NCBI GenBank assembly: GCA_021372415.1
Contig: JAJFUM010000469.1
Coordinates: 1-41,184 of the forward strand
Source of the DNA: Deltaproteobacteria bacterium
Lineage (GTDB): Bacteria; Desulfobacterota; Syntrophia; Syntrophales; UBA5619
DNA: 41,184 nt
Direction of reading: 5' to 3'
The notes under the pieces are model-generated. The model ran no database searches, was not told the origin of the DNA, and saw nothing but the letters and a program-made list of their open reading frames with translations. A program made the position numbers and the translations under genes. Shown here piece by piece: positions 7,528 through 17,301 of this stretch; position 1 is the stretch's first letter; every line of letters starts with the position of its first letter.

Positions 7528-10500
7528 CTACAGGCCTTTCAAGTAGCCGTCCATCGCCTCCTTCAAGCGGATGAACTGGGCCTCCAGGTCCGATTGGCGG
7601 GCCGTGGCTGATTCCAGGTTGCCGCCCTTGGCCGCCATCTCCATCTCGAAGGCCACGGCACTGAGGGCCTCGCCGCCCATGTTGGCGGACGCCCCCTTGA
7701 CGGTATGGGCCTGGCGCATGGCGCTCGGGGCATCGCCTGCCTCCAGGTAGCCCCGCAGTGCCGAAATCTGTTTGGGAAGATCCTCCAGAAATCCCCCGAT
7801 CAACTCGCGTGCCAGATCCTTATCGCCGCCCAGGCGGTCCATCATGGCCGGCATGTCGAACACCGCCCCCCCCGGCTTGTCCTTCCCGGTCAAAGTCTCC
7901 GGGATCACAGGGGCTGCAGGCGCACCGGACAACGGTTCCTTTCTTGCCGCGGGGTCCTTCGGCAGCCATCTGTCCAGGGCGTCGGCCAGGGCCTGGGATG
8001 AAACCGGCTTGGGAACATAGTCGTCCATCCCCGCGCTCAGGAACTTCTCCCGGTCGCCCTGCAGGGCATGGGCGGTCATGGCAATGATGGGAACACGGGG
8101 ATTGAGAACCGCAGACCGGGCATCGCGGACCCGCTGCGTGGCCTCTATCCCGTCCATAACGGGCATCTGGACGTCCATCAGGACCAGATCGTAGGGAATA
8201 GTCTGCAGGGCCTTGACGGCCTCGGCGCCATTGGCCACGGCGTCCGCCCGCAGTCCCATCCTCTTGAGCATGGCGATGGCCACCTGCTGGTTGGTGATGT
8301 TGTCCTCGGCCAGGAGGATGCGGACCACGCCCCGGCGCAGTTCGCGGACCCTGTGGCGCGTGATGATCGGTTGCGACGGTCGGGCCGCGGCCCGGTCGGC
8401 CAGCGCGATGGCCAGGCAGTCAAAGAGCTCCGACTGCCGCGCCGGCTTGGTCAGGTAAGCGGAAAAACCGATCCTCTCCATCTCCCTGGCGTCACCCCGC
8501 CGCCCCAGGGATGTCATCAACACCAGCCGGGTGTTGCTCAGGGCCTTGTCGCCCTTGACGGCCCGGCCCAGGGTGGCGCCGTCCATGCCCGGCATCTGCA
8601 TGTCGAGAATGGCCATCTGGAAAGGGTCGCCGGCGTCCCCGGCCCGACGGAGGGCCTGGAGCGCCGTTGGACCGTCCGCGGCCTCCTCCGAGCGGATCCC
8701 CCATGCCTGAAGCTGGCCCGAGAGCACCTGGCGGTTGGTCGCGTTGTCGTCCACCACCAGGACATGAGCCCCGCGGATGTCGGCCGGCGGTTCAAAACCG
8801 CGGTCCCGATCGGCCTGTTTGCCCAGGCGGACGGTGAACCAGTACTCCGAACCGCGCCCCTCTTCGCTGTTCACGCCGATCTGGCCGCCCATCCGCTCCA
8901 CGAGTTCCTTCGAAATGGCCAGGCCAAGGCCCGTCCCGCCGTATTTGCGCGTGATCGAGGCGTCAGCCTGCGTGAACTTCTGAAACAGATGTTCCCGCTT
9001 TTCCGCCGGAATGCCGATGCCCGTATCCTTGACGGAAAAGCGGATCACCACGTCGGCATCGGTCTCCGAGACGAGGCTGGCGCGGACGGCGATCTCGCCC
9101 CTGTCGGTGAACTTCACGGCATTCCCCGCCAGATTGGTGAGCACCTGGCGCAGGCGGCCGGGGTCGCCGCGGAGACCGCTCGGCACGTCCGGCGCCGCGG
9201 CACAGATGAATTCGAGCCCCTTGTCGTGGGCGCGCAGGGCCAGCATGGCGGCAAAGTCGTCAAGGAGGGCGCGCAGGTCAAAGTCCAGCGTCTCCATCTC
9301 GAGCCTGCCCGCCTCGATCTTGGAGAAGTCCAGGATGTCGTTGATGAGGGCCAGCAGCGATTCGCCGCTGTTGCGAATGGTCTCGGCGTACCGGCGCTGC
9401 ACCTCGTTCAACTCCGTATCCAGCAGAAGCCCGGTCATCCCGATCACGCCGTTCATGGGGGTTCGGATCTCGTGGCTCATGTTGGCCAGAAATTCGCTCT
9501 TGGCGGTGTTGGCCATCTCGGCCTGGACCGCCAGGTCCTTGGTCAGGGCCATGGCGGTTTCGAGCTGGCGGTTGGTTTCCAGGAGTTTCTCCTCCGCCGA
9601 CCTGCGCAGCAGCACCGTTCCGATGTGTGAGGCCATGGCCTCCAGGAGTTCGACCGTTTCGATGGTGAAACATCCCTTGCGCTTGTCGTTGAGCTGGATC
9701 AATCCCACAATGCCGTTCTTGTTCCGGATCGGCACCAGGGCCACAGAGGCGTAACCCTGAAGGATGCACCGGTTGCGCGGGTGATGCCGGGGATCCTTGT
9801 CGGGCGGGGTCTCCAGAAGCGGGGCGGCGTTGTTCGTCCAGAAGCTTCCCGCCGGCGTGAAAAGCGGGTCGGTCGGGTCGGTCCTGCCGGAGAGGACCAG
9901 ACCGCAGGTGCCCTCCAGAACGACGTTGCCGTTCTCGTCGCGGCATACGCCGCCGTCGACGGCCTGCTCGGCGAGCGTGTTTTCCGTCAGCAGGAAATCC
10001 TTGGGAAAGCCCTTCTGGGCCGCATAGGGGAAATCCTCACGGGATTTGAGTCGGATGCCTATGGCGTCGAAGCCGGTCCGCTCCTTCAGGACGGCGAGGG
10101 CGGCCTGAATGGAATGGTCCAGGTCTCCAGGCTCGTTGAGGATCTGCAGGACCTCCCGTCCCATCTCCCGGTACTCCTCCGCCCGCTTGCTCCTGGTGAT
10201 GTCCTGGTGAGTGCCCGACATCAGCAGGGGTTTGCCTTCTTCGCTCCATGTGGAAACGGAGCCTCGGTCCAGCACCCAGACCCACCGGCCGTCCTTGTGC
10301 CTCATCCGGTATTCGCACTCGTGGTAGTCCACTTCGCCCCTGAAGTGGCGCTCCATGAACCCCTGGCTGATCTTCAGGTCGTCGGGGTGGGTGTGGTCCG
10401 TCCAGGTGCGGATCGACAGGGGGGCCAGCTCTTCCAGCGTGTAGCCGATGATCTCGGCCCAGCGTTCGTTGAGGACGACCTCCCCGGTCTGGACGCTCCA

Positions 10501-13344
10501 TTCCCAGGTCCCCACATTGGTCCCCCGGATGATGCTGGTCAGGCGCCGGCGTTCCTCCTGCAGGGCTTTCTCCGCCTGCTTGCGCCGGGTGATGTTGATC
10601 ATGACCGAGAGCAGATATTCGTGCCCCCGGCTTCTGAACAGCTCTCCCGAGAAGAGTCCGGTGAGAATCCTCCCGTCCCTGCCCCGGACCTGCAGTTCGA
10701 TGACGCCGACGCGGCCCTCCGCCCGAAGCTTGTCCGCGATCTCGTCCATTTGCTCCGGCTGGGGGAAGAGACCGATCTCGGCGGCGGTCCTCCCGACGAT
10801 CTCCTCCCTGGCATAGCCGAGCCCCTTGAGGAAGGCATCGTTGACATCGGAGAACCGCCGTTCGGGAAAGGTGGAGAGGGCCAACAGGGCCGGGTTGTTC
10901 CTGAAGAGCCTCTCGAAGCGCTGCTGCGCCTCCTGTTCCTCGGTCAGGTCCTTGATGATATTAAAGAGGCAATCCCGGCCGCTCCACCGACCGAGCCAGG
11001 CGTGGATTTCCACCGGAACGAGGTCGCCATTCTGGCGGACGATGGGCACGGAAGAGCTCTCGCGCTCGCCCCGGCACATGGCGGCGAAGATCTCCTGGGC
11101 CTCCTGACGCCGATCCGACGGATGCAGATCCGCGAGGTGCATCCGGACGATCCGGTCGGGGCCGTAACCGAGCTTCTGCTCGAAGGCCTTGTTGGTGAAG
11201 AGGATCTGCCCCTGGGGGGTCGCCACGACGATCATGTCTTCGATGGTCTCGAAGAAGGTGCGGAAATTGACCTCGCTCTCGCGCAGGGCGTTCTCCGCCG
11301 TCAGCCGGTCCGTGATGTCGTAGTTGATGCCGATCATCCTGAGGGGCGCGCCGTCCTCGTCCCGGATAATGAGGCCGTCGGCCTTGATATGGCGGACCGC
11401 TCCCCCGGGCCGCCGTATCCTGAATTGGGTGTCGAAGGCCTTGACGCCGTCCAGGGCCATCCGGACCTCCCCATTGGCCCGGTCGACGTCGTCGGGGTGC
11501 AGGCTTCCGATCCAGGCGTCGTAGGCGCTGGCGAAGTTTTCCCTGCGGATCCCGTAAAGCCGGAACATCCCGTCATCCCAGACCAGGACGTTCGTCCTCA
11601 CCTCCCATTCCCAGACACCCACCCCGGCCGACTGGGCCGCCATGGTGAAACGCTCGTTCAGCCGGTGCAATTCCTCCGTCCGCTCGCGGACGCGGTCCTC
11701 CAGTTGAAGATTGACGGCCCGGTCGTCCATGATCTTCCGGCTCAAGGCCTCGCCCATCTGCCTGAAGTTCGCGATGAGTTGGGCCATCTCCTTGATGCGG
11801 GTCTCGGGCCAGGCGATGGACTGGCTCTGTTCGATCCGGTCGGGAAGGTCCTTGGAGATGCGGGCGAGTCCCGCCGGGGCGTTGGCCATCATCCGGCTGA
11901 TCGCCGTGGTGATGGCCAGGGTGAGGATAAAGAGCAGCGCCATGACCACCATGTTCCGGATCATCGCATCGAAGATCTCCTGCTGGACGGGGGCGACGGG
12001 GTACTCCACCAGCAGCGTCCATGAAGTCCCTTCGATGGGCATCCGCATGAAATAGTAGGCGTCCCTCCAGGCATCCATGACGCTGACGTTGATCCGGCGG
12101 CCGGGCACCTTGAGGAACACCCCGGGAATCGAGGTCTCCCTCTGATTCCAGGTGACATCCGGCAGGAAGTTGAGGACCCGTTTGTCCGGATCGGTGCTGA
12201 CGACGACGGCCCCCCGGCCGTCCAGGACAGTGAAATTCAACTCGCTGTGCCAGGAGATCTGGGCGAGCAGCAGGTCCAGTTGTTTCAGGTTGATGGCCCC
12301 CAGGCCGAACCCACGGAACCTTCCCTCCACGACGATCGGAGCAGCGATGGTAAAGATCGGCATGAAGACGCCGCCGCGCCCCATGAAGACATCGGACACG
12401 ACGGGCCGCAGCGTCGTTCTCATCCTCTCGTAGAAGGAGCGGTCGCTGAAATTCAGTCCGATGGTCGACTCCCCCTTCTCGTTGACGGGCGGATCGAATG
12501 CGACGGTGGTCCCTGACGCATCGAGCAGGGACATGTTGTGGAAGTCCGGCGCCAACCGCTTGATGCGCTGGAGCTCCCCCTGCAGCGACGCCGACGGCCG
12601 GAGCGGCCGCTTCTCGCCGAGGCGGGCCACGGCCTTCACCAGGGCCAGATCCTGGGAGAGGAACCGCACGATGATCCGTTCGATCTCCTTGGTCTCGGTG
12701 GCCAGCGTTTTTGAGGCCGTCCCGTGCCGGGACTTGATCTCCAGGTTGTTGACCAGGAAGAGCAGGCCGATCATCGGAACCATGAGGAAGGCCGTCGTGA
12801 CCTGCTGCAGGAGTATGGAGTAGGGAACCATCCGGGGGGCCGACTCGAGCCCCATCCAGCCCCGCAGGGGGACATAGGAGAGGATGATGCTGGCGATAAG
12901 GGCGTTGAAGACGCCGTTGAGGAACTGCTTCAGGAGGACGATCGAGGCGCTCTGGAGGCCCAGATGCATCACCCCGTCATAGAAGAAAAACACGAGCGGC
13001 GGGCCGATCAGGACCCAGAAGAGGGCATCGATCAGCAGGATGTTCTGTCTTCCCTGGCGGAGGGCCAGGCCGACCCATAGGGTTTCTGCGGTGAAGATGA
13101 CGATCGCATAGGGATGGCCCCAGATGAAATAGGTGTAGCCGGAGGCCAGAAGGGCGTTGGCCGCCCCCCACCAGACCCCGAAGAGCCCTACGGCAACGAG
13201 GTTGAAGATGCTTCCGAAGATGATGCTGACGCTGTAATAGGCGATCGGCAGGTCGACCCAGTTGCCGGCGAAACTGAGCAGCAGAAGCACGGCGGCCACC
13301 AGGACGATCCGTCCCCAACTTCGGTCTTTGCGTGGTTCAGACAT
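7528..13344 (-). CDS. Giant hybrid histidine kinase (Cache, PAS x4, GAF, HisKA, HATPase, REC x2, Hpt)
   Basis: This is a 1938-residue membrane sensor kinase. About residues 10-205 hold a multi-helix membrane block, followed by a dCache-like sensor (about 215-450) and another membrane helix (about 465-490). Four PAS domains begin near 566, 688, 808 and 933, and a GAF domain covers about 1065-1245. The HisKA box ([11 protein letters not shown]) places the phospho-His near 1289. HATPase motifs follow (GTGLGLAIS), then receivers with acidic clusters near 1529 and 1673 ([20 protein letters not shown]), and an Hpt domain ([13 protein letters not shown]) near 1881. All relay residues are present, so a full His-Asp-His relay to the two downstream receiver proteins is expected. 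The signal is unknown. The start is ATG after a weak purine-rich stretch. Confidence 0.92.
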   Translation of the reverse strand: MSEPRKDRSWGRIVLVAAVLLLLSFAGNWVDLPIAYYSVSIIFGSIFNLVAVGLFGVWWGAANALLASGYTYFIWGHPYAIVIFTAETLWVGLALRQGRQNILLIDALFWVLIGPPLVFFFYDGVMHLGLQSASIVLLKQFLNGVFNALIASIILSYVPLRGWMGLESAPRMVPYSILLQQVTTAFLMVPMIGLLFLVNNLEIKSRHGTASKTLATETKEIERIIVRFLSQDLALVKAVARLGEKRPLRPSASLQGELQRIKRLAPDFHNMSLLDASGTTVAFDPPVNEKGESTIGLNFSDRSFYERMRTTLRPVVSDVFMGRGGVFMPIFTIAAPIVVEGRFRGFGLGAINLKQLDLLLAQISWHSELNFTVLDGRGAVVVSTDPDKRVLNFLPDVTWNQRETSIPGVFLKVPGRRINVSVMDAWRDAYYFMRMPIEGTSWTLLVEYPVAPVQQEIFDAMIRNMVVMALLFILTLAITTAISRMMANAPAGLARISKDLPDRIEQSQSIAWPETRIKEMAQLIANFRQMGEALSRKIMDDRAVNLQLEDRVRERTEELHRLNERFTMAAQSAGVGVWEWEVRTNVLVWDDGMFRLYGIRRENFASAYDAWIGSLHPDDVDRANGEVRMALDGVKAFDTQFRIRRPGGAVRHIKADGLIIRDEDGAPLRMIGINYDITDRLTAENALRESEVNFRTFFETIEDMIVVATPQGQILFTNKAFEQKLGYGPDRIVRMHLADLHPSDRRQEAQEIFAAMCRGERESSSVPIVRQNGDLVPVEIHAWLGRWSGRDCLFNIIKDLTEEQEAQQRFERLFRNNPALLALSTFPERRFSDVNDAFLKGLGYAREEIVGRTAAEIGLFPQPEQMDEIADKLRAEGRVGVIELQVRGRDGRILTGLFSGELFRSRGHEYLLSVMINITRRKQAEKALQEERRRLTSIIRGTNVGTWEWSVQTGEVVLNERWAEIIGYTLEELAPLSIRTWTDHTHPDDLKISQGFMERHFRGEVDYHECEYRMRHKDGRWVWVLDRGSVSTWSEEGKPLLMSGTHQDITRSKRAEEYREMGREVLQILNEPGDLDHSIQAALAVLKERTGFDAIGIRLKSREDFPYAAQKGFPKDFLLTENTLAEQAVDGGVCRDENGNVVLEGTCGLVLSGRTDPTDPLFTPAGSFWTNNAAPLLETPPDKDPRHHPRNRCILQGYASVALVPIRNKNGIVGLIQLNDKRKGCFTIETVELLEAMASHIGTVLLRRSAEEKLLETNRQLETAMALTKDLAVQAEMANTAKSEFLANMSHEIRTPMNGVIGMTGLLLDTELNEVQRRYAETIRNSGESLLALINDILDFSKIEAGRLEMETLDFDLRALLDDFAAMLALRAHDKGLEFICAAAPDVPSGLRGDPGRLRQVLTNLAGNAVKFTDRGEIAVRASLVSETDADVVIRFSVKDTGIGIPAEKREHLFQKFTQADASITRKYGGTGLGLAISKELVERMGGQIGVNSEEGRGSEYWFTVRLGKQADRDRGFEPPADIRGAHVLVVDDNATNRQVLSGQLQAWGIRSEEAADGPTALQALRRAGDAGDPFQMAILDMQMPGMDGATLGRAVKGDKALSNTRLVLMTSLGRRGDAREMERIGFSAYLTKPARQSELFDCLAIALADRAAARPSQPIITRHRVRELRRGVVRILLAEDNITNQQVAIAMLKRMGLRADAVANGAEAVKALQTIPYDLVLMDVQMPVMDGIEATQRVRDARSAVLNPRVPIIAMTAHALQGDREKFLSAGMDDYVPKPVSSQALADALDRWLPKDPAARKEPLSGAPAAPVIPETLTGKDKPGGAVFDMPAMMDRLGGDKDLARELIGGFLEDLPKQISALRGYLEAGDAPSAMRQAHTVKGASANMGGEALSAVAFEMEMAAKGGNLESATARQSDLEAQFIRLKEAMDGYLKGL

Positions 13345-13868
13345 GCCTGTGTTTCCCTGACCGTCCAGTGCCCGGTCGTTCGAACGGTCCCGGGTCTTTC
13401 GCCTGTCCAGCAGGGAGGGTTCCCTCCTGGTGAACGATTGGCGGTCCCTGTGACCGGCACCTTCCAGATATTTAGCAATTTTAGGCCATGAATCGGCGAG
13501 AAAACACTATGTCGTCGCCGCCACGACGGATTCGGGAGGGAAGATGGGAACCGGGTCAGCACCATGCAGTCGGTCGTCAGCTCCCGGCCATCCCGGATGG
13601 TGCCCTGGGATCGCCGGGCCTTTCCCGGATCTTAACGATCGCATATTGACATTATTTCCCGTTTCTCTCGCCAATACAACAACTTTCTTTTCGAGATTGT
13701 TCCTTGACACGGGAGAGGGCCTTTTGTAACATGACCCCATAGAAAGGCAAGTCGCAGGCGGCTTATTTCCCTTCTATCCGTATCCGTTGATCCGTTTAAG
13801 TCCAATCGTCAACCTGAAACCGTGAATCGTCTCCGGCCCGAAAACGCCGGATCAAAAAGGACATTCCC
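13345..13868. other. 524-bp divergent intergenic region
   Basis: The region lies between the hybrid kinase (minus) and the solute-synthesis genes (plus). It contains a strong plus-strand promoter at 13704-13732 and, at about 13585-13635, GC-rich imperfect palindromes (GGCCATCC against GGATGG). A second TTGACA occurs near 13650 without a good -10 box. I see no coding sequence or known RNA; the 5' leader of the solute operon is about 130 nt. Confidence 0.5.
13704..13732 (+). promoter_or_regulatory. Sigma-70 promoter of the compatible-solute genes
   Basis: TTGACA (13704-13709), a 17-base spacer and TAACAT (13727-13732) point toward the HAD phosphatase gene at 13869. The -35 is perfect, the -10 matches four of six bases and spacing is ideal. 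The leader would be about 130 nt long. Confidence 0.6.
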
Positions 13869-14696
13869 ATGCAGATGATCATTTTCACGGATCTTGATGG
13901 CAGCCTGCTCAACCATGGGGATTACGCCTTCGCCAATGCGATGCCTTCGCTCGATCGGATCAAGGCATGCGGCATCCCGCTGATCATGACGACCAGCAAG
14001 ACCCGGAGGGAGGTCGAATGTCTGCAGGGGGAAATGGGGATCCGGGAACCGTTCATCGTCGAAAACGGCGGAGGGGTCGTGTTCCCCGGGGGCTATCAAA
14101 ATCCGCTGCTCGTGCATTCAGAACAGCATCAGGGCGATACCGTCATCGCCATGGGAACGACCTACGAGAGGGTTCGCGATTTTATGCAACAGGTCGGAAA
14201 ACGGTTTAACCTCAGGGGATTCGGCGACATGACGCCTGAAGAAGTCGCCGAACTCACGGGGCTTCCGATTGAGAGGGCGTCCAGGGCCAAGGTAAGGGAG
14301 TTCACCGAGCCTTTCCTCATGGAACGGCCCGAGGAGATCGGCCTCTTGAATGACCGGGCCCGGCAGGAGGGTCTGAAGGTAACCCGCGGCGGCCGTTTTC
14401 ATCACCTGATGGGTATCGGGCAGGACAAGGGAAAGGCCGTCCGAATGGTCCGAGATCTTTTCCGGCCGGGCGCCGGGGAAACGTTGAAGGTCATCGGCCT
14501 CGGCGACAGCGAAAACGATCTGGCGATGTTCGAAGAGGTGGACATCCCCGTGCTGATCCCCCGCCCGGGGGAAGGCCATCTGGATGTCCAGTTTCCGGGA
14601 TTGGTTCGTGCCGCGGAGCCGGGGGCGAAGGGATGGAATGGCGCCGTTTGGAGGCTCCTGAATGAAACCATCGGGCCGGCAAGGGAGGATTCCTGA
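13869..14696 (+). CDS. HAD phosphatase, mannosyl-3-phosphoglycerate phosphatase family
   Basis: The 275-residue protein is a Cof-type HAD hydrolase close to MpgP/MggB, which removes the phosphate from sugar-3-phosphoglycerates to release the compatible solute. Motif I is FTDLDGSLL (Asp8, Asp10), motif II is in MTTSKTR with the adjacent PFIVENGGG signature typical of the MpgP branch, motif III Lys lies in GQDKGKAV, and motif IV is GLGDSENDL. Length fits the family. AAAAGGA precedes the start. It is followed 16 bases later by a glycosyltransferase and then by a GpgS-type synthase. This context makes glucosyl- or mannosylglucosyl-3-phosphoglycerate the likely substrate rather than mannosyl-3-phosphoglycerate. 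Confidence 0.85.
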   Translation: MQMIIFTDLDGSLLNHGDYAFANAMPSLDRIKACGIPLIMTTSKTRREVECLQGEMGIREPFIVENGGGVVFPGGYQNPLLVHSEQHQGDTVIAMGTTYERVRDFMQQVGKRFNLRGFGDMTPEEVAELTGLPIERASRAKVREFTEPFLMERPEEIGLLNDRARQEGLKVTRGGRFHHLMGIGQDKGKAVRMVRDLFRPGAGETLKVIGLGDSENDLAMFEEVDIPVLIPRPGEGHLDVQFPGLVRAAEPGAKGWNGAVWRLLNETIGPAREDS

Positions 14697-14712
14697 ACGA
14701 GAGGGGAATGAG

Positions 14713-15969
14713 ATGACGAAGGTGACAAGGTTTTCCACAGCGTTGAGGCCGCATGTTACGGCGAAGATCGAACAACTTGGCTATGCGGACATTGTCATTG
14801 GGATCCCCGCCTACCACAGCGCCGGGTCCATCGTCCATGTCATCAAGACCGTCGTCCGCGGGATCGAGCGGTACTATCCCACCCTCAAAGCGGTCATCAT
14901 GGTTTCCGACGGGGGATCGACCGACGATACCAGGGATTTGGCCCGCACGGTGGACCCAAAATCCTACAACATCGAACTGATCGTTACCATCTATCGGGGC
15001 ATCCCCGGCAAGGGATCGGGATTACGGGCCGTTTTCGAGGTGGCCGCCTTCCTCAAGGCCAGGGCCGTGACCGTTTTCGATTCGGACCTTCTGTCGATCA
15101 CCCCGGAATGGATCCAGAACTTTCTGGAACCCGTCTTCTCCGGTTACGACTATGTGGCACCTCATTACGACCGATACAAACTCGACGGAACCATCACGAA
15201 CACCATAGCCTACAACCTGACGCGGGCGCTTTACGGCATGAGGGTCCGGCAACCGATCGGGGGGGACTTCGGTCTCTCCCCTCCCCTGGTCAAACACTAC
15301 CTGGACCAGGATGTGTGGGCCACGGACATCGCCAAGTTTGGAATCGACATCTGGATGACCACGTCGGCCATTGTGGGAGGATTCCGGATCTGCCAGGCCA
15401 AGTTGGGCGCCAAGCTCCACGACCACAAAGACCCCTCCACCGACCTGGGGCCCATGTTTCGCCAGGTGGTCGGCACCACGTTCCTCCTGATGGACCAGTA
15501 CCACGACCACTGGGCGAAGATTCGGGGATCGGCGGAGCTCCCTGCCCTGGGAGAGTTCAGCGGCTCCGAGGCGGAGGCCTTCGACATCGACCAGGCCAAC
15601 CTCATCGAGTATTTCAAGGTCGGTCTGAACAATTTCCACGGCGTCTGGAAGAACATCATTGAAGGACGCGACCTGAAGATCGTCGAGGAACTCGCCCGGA
15701 GCGACAGGAATGATCAGTTCCTCATGCCGATCGACACTTGGGTCCGAATCGTCTACCGGTATGCCATCGCATTCCACCGAACGCCACGGCAACGCTTTAA
15801 AGTCCTCGACACCTTGACCCCGCTCTACTATGGGCGGGTCGGCTCGCTGGTCAACGAACTGAGGGACAAGACCCCGGAGGAAGCGGAGGAGCATTTTGAA
15901 CAAAACGCCCTGGTATTCGAAACCATGAAAGACTACCTGGTCGAGCTTTGGGAAGGAAAGGAGCAATAG
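14713..15969 (+). CDS. GT-A glycosyltransferase, candidate mannosylglucosyl-3-phosphoglycerate synthase
   Basis: The 418-residue protein has the GT-A fold signatures of a family 2/81-like transferase: IGIPAYHSAG at the start, VSDGGSTDDT (near residue 65) for nucleotide binding, GKGSGLR, and a DXD motif in FDSDLL (near residue 122). PIGGDFGLS resembles the GT81 acceptor region. There is no transmembrane segment, which fits synthesis of a soluble solute. It lies between a HAD sugar-phosphoglycerate phosphatase and a GpgS homologue, with tight spacing. In the two-step mannosylglucosylglycerate pathway known from Petrotoga, GpgS, MggA and MggB act in order; this protein would fill the MggA place. 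Donor and acceptor are inferred. AGAGGGGA precedes the chosen ATG. Confidence 0.75.
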   Translation: MTKVTRFSTALRPHVTAKIEQLGYADIVIGIPAYHSAGSIVHVIKTVVRGIERYYPTLKAVIMVSDGGSTDDTRDLARTVDPKSYNIELIVTIYRGIPGKGSGLRAVFEVAAFLKARAVTVFDSDLLSITPEWIQNFLEPVFSGYDYVAPHYDRYKLDGTITNTIAYNLTRALYGMRVRQPIGGDFGLSPPLVKHYLDQDVWATDIAKFGIDIWMTTSAIVGGFRICQAKLGAKLHDHKDPSTDLGPMFRQVVGTTFLLMDQYHDHWAKIRGSAELPALGEFSGSEAEAFDIDQANLIEYFKVGLNNFHGVWKNIIEGRDLKIVEELARSDRNDQFLMPIDTWVRIVYRYAIAFHRTPRQRFKVLDTLTPLYYGRVGSLVNELRDKTPEEAEEHFEQNALVFETMKDYLVELWEGKEQ

Positions 15970-15971
15970 CC

Positions 15972-17180
15972 ATGCCGGATTTTTGCCAGAATGGCGTCAT
16001 CACGACCCTTCAGAAGTTGAGGGAAAGACCGGTCGAAGAGATCGAAAGGGAGCTCAAGGCGATCGCGCGGAAACGCAAGATGGTCCTCCTGCTTCCCGCC
16101 CTGGTGACTGAATTCGACGGCACGGCGATGCCCAGGATCATTGAGGAACTCAAAGGGGTGGATTATCTTGACCGGATCGTCCTGTCCCTGGACCGAGCCG
16201 ATGAGAGGCAGTTCCGCAGGATCCGAAAGATCATGTCGGTGTTGCCGGCTGAGGTACGGGTGGTTTGGCATGATGGACCCAGGCTCCGGAAGCTCCTGAA
16301 AGAGCTGATGGCTGCGGAATTCAACCTGGAAAACGCGGGAAAGGGCCGCTCCGTCTGGATGTCTCTCGGATACATCCTTTCAGACCAGGATATCTACGCC
16401 GTCGCCCTGCACGACTGCGACATCGTCAACTACAAGCGGGAACTCGTGGCCCGCCTGATCTATCCGGTCGTCCATCCGGCGGTCAATTTCGAATTCAGCA
16501 AGGGGTACTATGCCAGGGTCACCGACAGGCTCTTCGGGCGTGTCACCCGCCTCTACTATACCCCCCTGGTCCGCACCCTTCAGAGGATCTTGGGTTACAA
16601 CGCCTTTATCGAATACCTCAACAATTTCCGTTATGCCCTCTCCGGTGAATTTGCCTTTGACGCCGGCCTGGCCAGGGGCATCCGCATATCCCCCACCTGG
16701 GGACTGGAGGTCTCGCTGCTCAGCGAGGTCTACCAGAAGACCTCGGTCAACCGGATCTGCCAGGTTGAAATCATCGAGACCTACGAACACAAGCACCAGA
16801 TCCTCGAGAAAAGCAAACCCACCGAAGGCCTGATCCGCATGGCGACCGAAATCGGCAAGGCCCTGTTCAGGGTCCTGAGCCAGGACGGCCTCGTGATGAG
16901 CGACGCCTTTTTCCGGACCCTGCTGACGACCTACATCCAAGAGTCCAGAACGGCCATCGAGAAGTATCACGCCCTGGCCCTGCTCAACGGCCTGATCTAC
17001 GACCGGCATGAGGAGATCGAGGCGGTTGAGGCCTTTGTGAGCGCGATGAAGCTGGCCATCGATGAATTCGTCGCCGATCCCGTCGGCATTCCCATGATGG
17101 CGGCCTGGGTCCGGGTCGAAGCAGCCATCCAGGATTTCTCCGAGAGGCTCAAGGAAGCCGTGGAGGAGGACAACCGATAG
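15972..17180 (+). CDS. gpgS: Glucosyl-3-phosphoglycerate synthase (GT81)
   Basis: GpgS transfers glucose from an NDP-glucose donor to 3-phosphoglycerate, the first step to glucosylglycerate-type compatible solutes in the cytoplasm. The 402-residue product resembles the cyanobacterial and Persephonella enzymes as I remember them: LLLPALVTEFDG, VDYLDRIVLSLDRAD, GKGRSVW, the metal site LHDCDIVNY (near residue 148), FEFSKGYYAR, and the late segment TYEHKHQ. AAGGAG precedes the ATG, which lies 2 bases after the stop of the preceding glycosyltransferase, indicating translational coupling. The comparison is from memory and not computed, but several motifs agree, so the call is firm at family level. 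Confidence 0.85.
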   Translation: MPDFCQNGVITTLQKLRERPVEEIERELKAIARKRKMVLLLPALVTEFDGTAMPRIIEELKGVDYLDRIVLSLDRADERQFRRIRKIMSVLPAEVRVVWHDGPRLRKLLKELMAAEFNLENAGKGRSVWMSLGYILSDQDIYAVALHDCDIVNYKRELVARLIYPVVHPAVNFEFSKGYYARVTDRLFGRVTRLYYTPLVRTLQRILGYNAFIEYLNNFRYALSGEFAFDAGLARGIRISPTWGLEVSLLSEVYQKTSVNRICQVEIIETYEHKHQILEKSKPTEGLIRMATEIGKALFRVLSQDGLVMSDAFFRTLLTTYIQESRTAIEKYHALALLNGLIYDRHEEIEAVEAFVSAMKLAIDEFVADPVGIPMMAAWVRVEAAIQDFSERLKEAVEEDNR

Positions 17181-17301
17181 CCCGGCCGAGGTCGCGACGC
17201 CCTCCCGCCTTTGGGATGGGCAGAGGTTCGGGACGGCAAGATAGGAACGCAGCCTCGCTTTCCCGGAGGCTTTCACAGTGATGAGCAGGGAATGTTCATA
17301 G

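Noticed and set aside
9781-12024. 747-codon open frame on the plus strand opposite the hybrid kinase
   Set aside because: It is a product of GC-rich codon use in the real minus-strand gene; its translation has no domain and is rich in Gly, Pro and Asp.
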